Assembly: GCA_027038385.1 (NCBI GenBank)
Contig: JALVXE010000197.1
Coordinates: forward strand, 1-6,434
Length of the DNA stretch: 6,434 nt
Direction of reading: 5' to 3'
Origin: Thermotogaceae bacterium
GTDB lineage: Bacteria > Thermotogota > Thermotogae > Thermotogales > Thermotogaceae
Shown piece after piece: positions 1 to 5,226 of this stretch. Made by a program: the position numbers and the translations under genes. How positions within the stretch are numbered: position 1 is the first letter of the stretch; the number at the start of each line of letters is the position of its first letter. Under the pieces are notes generated by a model. That model made no database searches. It had not been told where the DNA came from and saw only the letters and a list, made by a program, of their open reading frames with translations.

Positions 1-1182
1 CCTTATTTTCTTTCCACGATCTTTGATCTTCAGATCGTCCAACGTGAACTTCGGGAGCTTCACGTGCCCAACTATATCTGGAACGTTCGGTATCCTTCCC
101 TGAAGGTTTCCAACGAACTTTCCATCCTCCACAACGATCCTTCCGTCCTTCACAACCATCTTTATGCTGAAACTCTCGAGATCGTCCAAGACGACCAAAT
201 CCGCCTTGTAACTCGGCGCAACTGCTCCCATGCTCCTGAGGTTGAAATACCTCGCGGTGTTTATCGTCGCCATTCTGATTGCGGTTATCGGATCTACGCC
301 GTGTGAGATCGCTTTCCTTATGTTGTGGTCTATGTGACCCTCCTCGAGTATGTCCAGGGCGTCCTTGTCGTCCGTGCAGAACGAGAAGAAGAAGTGATTC
401 ATATCGTTCACGGCCCCTATCAGACTCTCCAAGTCCCTTGCCGTGGTTCCCTCCCTTATGAAGACCTGCATCCCCCTCCTGATCTTCTCGAGGGCCTCTT
501 CCTTCCTCGTGGCCTCGTGATCTGATCTTATGAACGCGCTTATGTACGCGTTGAGCTCTTTCCCTGAAAGTCCCGGTGCGTGTCCATCTATCTTCTTGTA
601 CTTGTGGCGAAGCACCTCTATCTTCGCTATCGTTTCGTAGTCGACGTTCAGAACTCCTGGAAAGTTCATGACTTCACCTAGAGCTATGATCCTCTTTGGA
701 TACCTTTCAACGAAATTTATGACGTCCTCAGGTCCTATCCTCGCTCCGGAAGTCTCGAAGTTTGGAGATGCCGGAACAGCGGATGGTATGGCTATGTACA
801 CGTTCAACGGAATCCCTTCTGTAGCGTCAATCATGTACTCGATCCCATCGAGTCCGAGAACGTTCGCTATCTCGTGTGGATCGGCTACGACCGTGGTCGT
901 TCCGTGAAGCAAAACCGCCTTGGCGAACTGCCTCGGTGAGAGCATCGAGCTCTCTATATGAAGGTGGGCATCTATCAATCCGGGGACGACGTACATCCCC
1001 TTCAGGTCTATTATCCTCTCACCTTCTTCGTAACCCCCAACCCCGGCTATCCTCTTCTTGAAAACAGCTATGTTTCCCTCCTCTATTTCTCCGGTGAACA
1101 CGTTCACGATCTTTGCATTCTTGAACAGAACATGAGCAGGCTTTTTTCCAAGAGCGTACGGAATTATCTCCTTTATCCTCAT
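1..1182 (-). CDS. ade: Adenine deaminase, 3'-truncated by window edge
   Basis: Adenine deaminase (amidohydrolase superfamily) hydrolyses adenine to hypoxanthine and ammonia in cytoplasmic purine salvage. The frame is open from the ATG at 1182 to position 1, giving 394 residues; family members are usually about 550-600, so roughly the last third lies outside the window. Visible motifs in order: PGLIDAHLHIES (67-78; metal-ligand histidines H73 and H75), TTVVADPHEIANV (96-108), LGEVMN (168-173, E170), DGHAPG (199-204, H201), SDHE (220-223), CTDD (269-272, the conserved metal-site aspartate region) and GHIDHNIR (282-289). All expected catalytic motifs in this part are present, with no frameshift. 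The start is supported by GGAGGTGATC just upstream. It lies 50 nt behind the GGDEF gene on the same strand, so read-through is likely, with a possible promoter of its own. By eye this gene looks somewhat richer in G+C than its neighbours. Identity is confident. Confidence 0.95.
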   Translation of the reverse strand, partial: MRIKEIIPYALGKKPAHVLFKNAKIVNVFTGEIEEGNIAVFKKRIAGVGGYEEGERIIDLKGMYVVPGLIDAHLHIESSMLSPRQFAKAVLLHGTTTVVADPHEIANVLGLDGIEYMIDATEGIPLNVYIAIPSAVPASPNFETSGARIGPEDVINFVERYPKRIIALGEVMNFPGVLNVDYETIAKIEVLRHKYKKIDGHAPGLSGKELNAYISAFIRSDHEATRKEEALEKIRRGMQVFIREGTTARDLESLIGAVNDMNHFFFSFCTDDKDALDILEEGHIDHNIRKAISHGVDPITAIRMATINTARYFNLRSMGAVAPSYKADLVVLDDLESFSIKMVVKDGRIVVEDGKFVGNLQGRIPNVPDIVGHVKLPKFTLDDLKIKDRGKKIR

Positions 1183-1186
1183 TCTC

Positions 1187-1196
1187 GATCACCTCC
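1187..1196 (-). promoter_or_regulatory. Strong ribosome binding site of ade
   Basis: On the minus strand this reads GGAGGTGATC, a ten-base match to the 16S rRNA anti-Shine-Dalgarno tail, with GGAGG 9 nt before the ATG at 1182. It fixes the start of ade. Confidence 0.85.
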
Positions 1197-1207
1197 GTTA
1201 TCCCGTT

Positions 1208-1236
1208 AGTTTACAACAACCCCCTTGACGCTTCAA
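1208..1236 (-). promoter_or_regulatory. Candidate internal promoter for ade
   Basis: On the minus strand TTGAAG (1236-1231) and TAAACT (1213-1208) are separated by exactly 17 nt. Each matches 4 of 6 bases of the sigma-70 consensus. The -35 overlaps the stop codon of the upstream GGDEF gene, and transcription would begin about 20 nt before the ade start. The match is modest and could be chance; ade may simply be read from the upstream operon. No purine-riboswitch-like fold fits in this 50-nt gap. Confidence 0.35.
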
Positions 1237-2549
1237 AAATATTCGCCTCGGTGGTGAAACCTCTTCATCTCGTGCATCCGATCATCAGCAATTCTTATAG
1301 CCTTTTTCAGATCATCTTTCACAGGTGCTACACCGTAGGAGAAGAGTATCTTTGGATCCCTTTTGGTGTTTCCTCTATCGATCTCCTCCAATATCCGTCT
1401 CATGATGGATTCAGCTGAGCTCTCATCACTTCCAGGGAGGATCAGAAGAAACTCGTCACCACCGAACCTTATGAGGAAATCTGTGTTTCTGATGCTCTTC
1501 ATGACGATATTTGAAAAGTCCTTCAAGAGCTTGTCCCCTTCGAGGTGACCGTAGTTATCGTTCACGATCTTCAAGTTGTCAATGTCCATCATAACAACGG
1601 AGACATCATCACCCTTCCTTCTGGAGTAGGAGACCATCTTTTCCACGAATTCATCGAAGTAGCTCCTCGTGTAGGCACCGGTCAGACCGTCCACCATCAG
1701 CTTTTTGAAAAAATCAGCACTCTTGCTTTTGATATCCTCTATTTTCCTGGAGAGCCCTAAAACCAGGGACACGATCTCTGAAACCATTCGGAACACTTCG
1801 ACATCTTCGGGTACGAAAGATCCGTACCCCTCACTCTTGAACCCGATCGCTCCGAAAACTTCTCCTTCCACAACTACTGGAGATGCGAAGATGGTGTACA
1901 CCTTTCCAGTTACCTTGTTAGACGAGATGTAGATTTCCTTCCTTTCTTCTATAGACTTCAATACAGGAGGATTTTCCTTACATGGAACATCATCTGCTGT
2001 CGCGAATAGAACCTTTAGATCTTTTCTCACGAATGCCAAATCTATGCTCGGGAATAATCCCTTTATGCTCTCGTATACACCATCCAATATTTCTTTTATA
2101 TCTACCACTCGGTTTTCCAAAAAAGGCTCTATCGATCTTCTTATGATCTTCGAGGCTTCCTCTATGGAGAGTCTCTTGAGCCTGTCCTCCATCTCCCTTG
2201 AGAAAACTGCCATTATGGCCCTCTCACCGTTGAAGATTACGGGATACGTTCTGGACTTCACGATCTCGATTCTTCTGTCTCCGGTGAAAATCTTCAAAGT
2301 CAGAGCAGGCGAAACCTCCCCAGAAAGGGCCTTTTCTATTCTCTTTCGAACGATTGGTCTGTATTCAGGAGGGATGAAATTCCAGCCATTTGGAAGATCC
2401 TCCACACTCGCGTACCCATATATGAGGAGAGCCTGATCATTTGCGTAAACTATATCGCCATTTTTGTTGTATATGACCACAGCGCTGTCGCACTTGTTGA
2501 ATTTTTCAAGATCTTTCTCGGTTATCTCCTGAAAGATCTCTTCGCTCAT
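1233..2549 (-). CDS. Soluble PAS-GAF-GGDEF diguanylate cyclase
   Basis: Predicted cytoplasmic diguanylate cyclase (2 GTP to c-di-GMP), 438 residues, no membrane helix or signal peptide. An N-terminal PAS domain lies at about 15-120 (VVIYNKNGDIVYAND near 24-38), a GAF-like domain at about 145-270 (ending VEGEVFGAIGFKS), and a GGDEF domain at about 285-430. Catalytic features are intact: DGLTGAYTR (287-295), MDIDNLKIVND (321-331, metal-binding D322), GHLEGD (334-339) and the GGDEF signature at 363-367. RNTD (354-357) sits five residues before GGDEF, which is the position of the RxxD inhibitory I-site, so feedback inhibition by c-di-GMP is expected. The PAS and GAF ligands cannot be read from the sequence. 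The ATG follows a G-rich site (GGGGGAG, 2561-2555). The gene starts 33 nt after the radical SAM gene and ends 50 nt before ade, which suggests one operon. A TATACT at 2573-2568 resembles a -10 box but has no matching -35. Confidence 0.92.
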   Translation of the reverse strand: MSEEIFQEITEKDLEKFNKCDSAVVIYNKNGDIVYANDQALLIYGYASVEDLPNGWNFIPPEYRPIVRKRIEKALSGEVSPALTLKIFTGDRRIEIVKSRTYPVIFNGERAIMAVFSREMEDRLKRLSIEEASKIIRRSIEPFLENRVVDIKEILDGVYESIKGLFPSIDLAFVRKDLKVLFATADDVPCKENPPVLKSIEERKEIYISSNKVTGKVYTIFASPVVVEGEVFGAIGFKSEGYGSFVPEDVEVFRMVSEIVSLVLGLSRKIEDIKSKSADFFKKLMVDGLTGAYTRSYFDEFVEKMVSYSRRKGDDVSVVMMDIDNLKIVNDNYGHLEGDKLLKDFSNIVMKSIRNTDFLIRFGGDEFLLILPGSDESSAESIMRRILEEIDRGNTKRDPKILFSYGVAPVKDDLKKAIRIADDRMHEMKRFHHRGEYF

Positions 2550-2582
2550 AATTTCTCCCCCGCTTGAAGTATACTACTATGC

Positions 2583-3491
2583 TCATCTGCTGAGATAATC
2601 GAATTTCTTTCCTTGAAAAGTATCGCGTCTTTCAAGCTCCTTCTCTATCTCCCTGATAACCTCTAGCTTACTCAGTCCCCAGTTTCCAAATAGCACTCCC
2701 TCACGTGGGGGATCTGCCGCGAGCCTGTGTATGACTATCGATGGATTCAGATATTCTAAAAACGTGACGACCCTCTCAACATAGTCCTGCAAAGTTCCAA
2801 CCGATATCAAGCCGTTTTCGTACATCTTGCCCAGTTCAGTCCCTTTGACGATGTATAGGGAATGGATCTTCACACCGTCTATTCCAAGAGCCGATATGAC
2901 TTTCGCAGTTTCGATGACATCTTCCAAGTCATCCCAAGGGAGGTTGGCTATGACGTGGGTTGTTATCTCAAAATTCCGTCTTTTCGCCCTGACAACTCCG
3001 TCTATGAACTCTGCCAGAGTGTGGTGCCTTTTCAAAATCTTCAACGTCTTGTAATTCACAGTTTGAAGACCAACATCTAAAAAAACGTCCACCCTTCTTT
3101 TGAAACTCTCGAGCAGATCCAGAACTTCCTCTTGCAGAAGATCGGGTCTTGTGGATATGTCGAGCGCGACTATCTCATCGTCTACGAGGGCTTCCTCGTA
3201 CTTTTCCTTGAGAACCTCAACCGGAGCGAACGTGTTGGAAAAGGCCTGAAAGTAAGCTATGAACTTGACTCTTTTGTACTTCCTCTTGAACCTCTCTTTC
3301 CACACCAGAACCTGCTCCCTTATCGGGAGGTTCATGAGTGTTGAGAAACCGCTTCCAGTGGGGTCGCAATATATACACGGCTCACCGATCAACCGGTTGG
3401 GACACGTGAAACCAGCGTATATCGGTATCTTCTGAACCCTGATTTTGTACCTCTCCTTCAAGTATTCACTGAGCTTTCTGTACCTTGCCAA
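2583..3491 (-). CDS. YhcC/TIGR01212-type radical SAM protein
   Basis: Radical SAM enzyme of the YhcC-like (TIGR01212) family; the substrate is not established, so none is given. With the TTG start used here it has 302 residues, the usual size of the family. The Fe4S4-binding cysteines are C30, C39 and C42 within GFTCPNR...PCIYCDPTGSGF, i.e. CX8CX2C rather than the classic CX3CX2C, which is typical of this family. Further family blocks: AYFQAFSNTFAPVEVL (79-94), LDISTRPDLL (110-119), DVGLQT (139-144), HVIANLP (179-185), KIHSLYIVKGT (208-218) and a late HRLAADPP. Start choice: an ATG at 3497 is in frame, but GGAGG (3503-3499) ends only 1 nt before it; the TTG at 3491 has ideal 7-nt spacing. Either way the gene overlaps the 3' end of the upstream membrane protein gene by about 26-32 nt, implying translational coupling. 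It lies 33 nt upstream of the GGDEF gene. Confidence 0.9.
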   Translation of the reverse strand: MARYRKLSEYLKERYKIRVQKIPIYAGFTCPNRLIGEPCIYCDPTGSGFSTLMNLPIREQVLVWKERFKRKYKRVKFIAYFQAFSNTFAPVEVLKEKYEEALVDDEIVALDISTRPDLLQEEVLDLLESFKRRVDVFLDVGLQTVNYKTLKILKRHHTLAEFIDGVVRAKRRNFEITTHVIANLPWDDLEDVIETAKVISALGIDGVKIHSLYIVKGTELGKMYENGLISVGTLQDYVERVVTFLEYLNPSIVIHRLAADPPREGVLFGNWGLSKLEVIREIEKELERRDTFQGKKFDYLSR

Positions 3492-3900
3492 ACACATCCC
3501 TCCAAGCTATCAAAGCCACGACAGATCCTATGAGATATCCCCAGGACGAGTACCTCAGAGAAAATATCTCGCTCACCCCCCAGTACGTGAAGATCCAGAA
3601 AGGGATCGAAAGGAATCTCTTTCCAACGTATGACTTATCCAAAAGAGGCGTCGAGAGAACGGCCAATGAGAGTGGGAGGAAACCAGGTGTTGGGATCTTT
3701 TTGGCCCAGGCAAGGATCGCCACTGCTATTATCAAAACGAGTGTGAGTCTGTTGAAGCTCTCCGCCTTGTGAGATCTCTCTTTCAGAAAGTACACGCTTC
3801 CCGCGACAGCGGAAACGCCGGAAACCACCAAAACCCAAGTTTGAACATTTGTGAAATATCCGAGGATCGGAACGATTATAGAAAGAGCGACGCTCAGCAA
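3466..3900 (-). CDS. Small multi-pass membrane protein, function unknown
   Basis: Hypothetical inner-membrane protein of 144 residues that I do not recognise. Hydrophobic segments suggest five or six helices: about 4-17, 21-39, 51-66, 71-87, 97-113 and 119-133. Short basic loops (KERSHK at 40-45, KK at 67-68, GKR at 93-95) and a basic C-terminal tail (RDVFGKVQKAQ) lie between and after them. No catalytic motif, metal site or signal-peptide cleavage site is evident. The start is a TTG at 3900, supported by GGAGGTGATCC with GGAGG 7 nt upstream. It is the first gene of the leftward cluster, and its 3' end overlaps the radical SAM gene, so the two are probably translated together; a shared function is only inference. 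A gene call restricted to ATG would miss or shorten it. Coding status is supported by the strong ribosome binding site, the overlap and the coherent hydrophobic pattern. Confidence 0.8.
   Translation of the reverse strand: MLSVALSIIVPILGYFTNVQTWVLVVSGVSAVAGSVYFLKERSHKAESFNRLTLVLIIAVAILAWAKKIPTPGFLPLSLAVLSTPLLDKSYVGKRFLSIPFWIFTYWGVSEIFSLRYSSWGYLIGSVVALIAWRDVFGKVQKAQ
3499..3503 (-). promoter_or_regulatory. Ribosome binding site deciding the radical SAM start
   Basis: GGAGG on the minus strand lies inside the last codons of the upstream membrane protein gene. It is 1 nt from the ATG at 3497, too close to be usable, but 7 nt from the in-frame TTG at 3491. This favours the TTG start two codons downstream of the ATG. 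Confidence 0.6.
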
Positions 3901-3901
3901 A

Positions 3902-3912
3902 GGATCACCTCC
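3902..3912 (-). promoter_or_regulatory. Strong ribosome binding site before a TTG start
   Basis: On the minus strand this reads GGAGGTGATCC, near-perfect complementarity to the 16S rRNA 3' end, with GGAGG 7 nt from the TTG at 3900. It is the main evidence for using that non-ATG start. Confidence 0.8.
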
Positions 3913-3932
3913 CGCTTTTTAAAGTTTACCAC

Positions 3933-3948
3933 CAAGCACTTTTGCTTG
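3933..3948. repeat. 6-bp perfect inverted repeat with 4-nt loop
   Basis: CAAGCA (3933-3938) and TGCTTG (3943-3948) are exact reverse complements around a 4-nt loop. In the leftward transcript it would form a small hairpin about 20 nt upstream of the ribosome binding site. It has no following U tract in either direction, so it is not a terminator. It could equally be a DNA-level protein site, because its right arm is part of a 9-bp sequence repeated at 3990-3998. Confidence 0.5.
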
Positions 3949-3959
3949 AAATTCCGCGA

Positions 3960-3988
3960 TCTTTACCAATATGTTAAAATTTTCTCAA
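3960..3988 (-). promoter_or_regulatory. Candidate promoter of the leftward gene cluster
   Basis: On the minus strand TTGAGA (3988-3983; 5 of 6 consensus bases) is followed after 17 nt by TAAAGA (3965-3960; 3 of 6, weak). Transcription would start near 3953, leaving a leader of about 50 nt that contains the small hairpin and the ribosome binding site at 3912-3902. The -35 is good and the -10 poor, so the precise site is uncertain. Confidence 0.35.
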
Positions 3989-3997
3989 GTTGCTTGA
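3985..3997. promoter_or_regulatory. Candidate operator palindrome between divergent promoters
   Basis: TCAAG and CTTGA form a perfect 5-bp inverted repeat with a 3-nt spacer (TTG). It overlaps the candidate -35 boxes of both divergent promoters: 3988-3983 leftward and 3994-3999 rightward. A protein bound here could affect both directions. Which regulator would bind is unknown; no transcription factor gene is in the window. Confidence 0.4.
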
Positions 3998-4021
3998 ACA
4001 TACGCGTGAATGCAATACAAT
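3994..4021 (+). promoter_or_regulatory. Candidate promoter of the TDT transporter gene
   Basis: TTGAAC (3994-3999) and TACAAT (4016-4021; 5 of 6 consensus bases) are spaced by 16 nt. Transcription would start near 4028, giving a leader of about 28 nt that includes the AAAGGAGG ribosome binding site. This also argues against the in-frame GTG at 4026 as the translation start. Confidence 0.55.
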
Positions 4022-4037
4022 ATAAGTGGATATTCGT

Positions 4038-4046
4038 AAAAGGAGG
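4038..4046 (+). promoter_or_regulatory. Ribosome binding site fixing the transporter start
   Basis: AAAAGGAGG lies 9 nt before the ATG at 4056. It falls downstream of the alternative in-frame GTG at 4026, so the ATG is the real start and the protein is ten residues shorter than the longest open frame. Confidence 0.8.
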
Positions 4047-4055
4047 TTCAGCATC

Positions 4056-5069
4056 ATGAAAGAAATCATCAAGAGTTTTCCACCGTCGTGGTTCGCATGC
4101 ACCATGGGTACAGGAATTTTGTCCAATGTGAGCTACATGTATTCCTCCTGGTTTTCACCGCTAAGGGAAATCAGTGCAGTTCTCTTCTGGATGAATTTTT
4201 CCGTGTTCTTCATACTCTTAGCGATGTGGTTGATGAGGTGGATGGTTTCCCCAAAGGAAGCGATAAAGGATTTGAAAGATCCCGTTGTCGGGAATTTTTA
4301 TCCAACCATAGGTGTTGGAATGCTCGTTATAGCCGCGGGCTCTCTACTAATCATTAAAAGCTCATTTGTCGCATGGATATTCTGGTCATTCGGAACGGCT
4401 CTCACTCTGGTGTTTTCAATTCTAATACCCATGATCTACTTCACAAGCGGAAATGTCCAGATTCACCATATGAATCCAGCATGGTTCATACCTCCCGTGG
4501 GGTTGATAGTAATACCAATAGCCGGCTCAAGTTTGTCAACCGAAACTTTCGGAATGCTCAACGACTTTTTGAAAGCACTGAATATATTCTCCTGGGGAGC
4601 AGGCTTCTTCCTCTACATCGCTCTTCATGCCGTTATGATGTATCGCTTCGTACTGCACAAGCCCCTTCCATCGTCACTTGCCCCCACTGTGTGGATCAAC
4701 CTTGGTCCTATCGGAGCGGGAATATTATCGCTTGTTGGAATCACAAGAAATCTGTTTCCAGAGCTTTTGAAAGGAATATCAGTCTTCTCAGCTTTTCTCT
4801 GGGGAATGGGATTTTGGTGGCTGGTGATAGCTGCGGTCATGACATTCATTTACATAGCAAAAAAGGAGCTGAAGTTCGCCTTGTCATGGTGGGCTTTTAC
4901 ATTTCCACTTGGAGCTTTTGTAGCCTCTTGTCATGTTCTTTCAAGGCTTCTGTCAATCAAGACGATGGATCATGTAGGATTTGTTCTCTACGTCTTTCTA
5001 TTCATCATCTGGGCTATCACTTTCATAAGGAGTTTTGTCATGAGAATAGTGATTCCGATCTTCAAATAA
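4056..5069 (+). CDS. TDT-family (TehA/SLAC1/Mae1-like) anion transporter
   Basis: Integral membrane protein of 337 residues with about ten hydrophobic helices. It belongs to the TDT family (tellurite-resistance/dicarboxylate transporters), which includes TehA, yeast Mae1 and Ssu1, and plant SLAC1 channels. Family blocks visible: FPPSWFACTMGTG (8-20) at the first helix, DPVVGNFYPT (75-84), HHMNPAWFIPPVGL (137-150), LPSSLAPTVWINLGPIG (204-220) and SWWAFTFPLGAF (277-288). The length is normal for bacterial members. Known members move or conduct small anions (malate, sulfite, chloride or nitrate), and the name tellurite resistance need not reflect physiology; the substrate here cannot be assigned. 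The ATG start is set by a strong ribosome binding site. It is transcribed away from the membrane protein/radical SAM cluster and appears to be a single-gene unit. No intrinsic terminator is evident after the TAA. Confidence 0.9.
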   Translation: MKEIIKSFPPSWFACTMGTGILSNVSYMYSSWFSPLREISAVLFWMNFSVFFILLAMWLMRWMVSPKEAIKDLKDPVVGNFYPTIGVGMLVIAAGSLLIIKSSFVAWIFWSFGTALTLVFSILIPMIYFTSGNVQIHHMNPAWFIPPVGLIVIPIAGSSLSTETFGMLNDFLKALNIFSWGAGFFLYIALHAVMMYRFVLHKPLPSSLAPTVWINLGPIGAGILSLVGITRNLFPELLKGISVFSAFLWGMGFWWLVIAAVMTFIYIAKKELKFALSWWAFTFPLGAFVASCHVLSRLLSIKTMDHVGFVLYVFLFIIWAITFIRSFVMRIVIPIFK

Positions 5070-5133
5070 ACCCCGAATTTCGACTTCATCACCGCAGATG
5101 TACGGCAAAAGACGTTCCGTGTAGTTTAATCTG

Positions 5134-5202
5134 ATTTGAGGTACTTTCACAAAAATCACACATTTCTCGCACGATGGATTTGCGCAATGGTTGACCTCAA
5201 AT
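5134..5202. repeat. 9-bp inverted repeat ATTTGAGGT / ACCTCAAAT
   Basis: ATTTGAGGT (5134-5142) and ACCTCAAAT (5194-5202) are exact reverse complements 51 nt apart; a G-U pair could extend the stem by one. The right arm overlaps the -35 box (TTGACC, 5191-5196) of the candidate promoter for the downstream sensor gene. It may be a pair of operator half-sites or a long-range stem at the end of the transporter mRNA. There is no U tract, so a simple terminator is unlikely. The rest of the 157-nt spacer shows nothing else recognisable. Confidence 0.45.
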
Positions 5203-5220
5203 TCCAGAGAGTAGTAAAAT
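5191..5220 (+). promoter_or_regulatory. Candidate promoter of the sensor gene, possibly leaderless
   Basis: TTGACC (5191-5196; 5 of 6 consensus bases) and TAAAAT (5215-5220; 5 of 6) are spaced by 18 nt. The -10 ends only 6 nt before the ATG at 5227, so the expected transcription start (6-8 nt downstream of the -10) falls at or beside the A of the ATG. This would give a leaderless mRNA and fits the absence of a Shine-Dalgarno sequence. Confidence 0.5.
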
Positions 5221-5226
5221 CAAAAC

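Larger units (their letters stand above)
3942..3998. repeat. 9-bp direct repeat TTGCTTGAA in divergent region
   Basis: TTGCTTGAA occurs at 3942-3950 and again at 3990-3998, 48 bp apart. Each copy forms the right arm of a CAAG...CTTG inverted repeat, and the second contributes bases to the -35 box of the rightward promoter. Two related sites between divergent genes suggest a regulator binding twice, though nine bases in AT-rich DNA could be coincidence. Confidence 0.45.

Noticed and set aside
1183..1232. Purine riboswitch upstream of ade
   Set aside because: The 50-nt gap is too short for the known purine aptamer plus expression platform, and no three-way-junction pattern is visible.
2044..2436. 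Plus-strand open frame (130 codons) opposite the GGDEF gene
   Set aside because: It is antisense to the PAS/GAF region of a fully supported gene, with no start signal and no recognisable domain.
2550..2582. TATACT -10-like box before the GGDEF gene
   Set aside because: No -35-like hexamer lies 16-18 nt upstream and there is no extended -10 TG. The 33-nt gap is more consistent with read-through from the radical SAM gene.
4026..4055. In-frame GTG giving the transporter ten extra N-terminal residues
   Set aside because: It lies upstream of the strong ribosome binding site at 4038-4046 and only 4 nt past the candidate -10 box (4016-4021). The ATG at 4056 has proper spacing, and the family motif begins soon after it.
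5070..5133. Possible rho-independent terminator after the transporter
   Set aside because: The only stem seen (ACGG/CCGT around 5102-5120) has four or five pairs and is not followed by a U run.
4373..5134. Long plus-strand open frame (253 codons)
   Set aside because: It is a shifted-frame shadow of the transporter gene. Its translation has no coherent hydrophobic or domain pattern, and the transporter frame shows clear family motifs.
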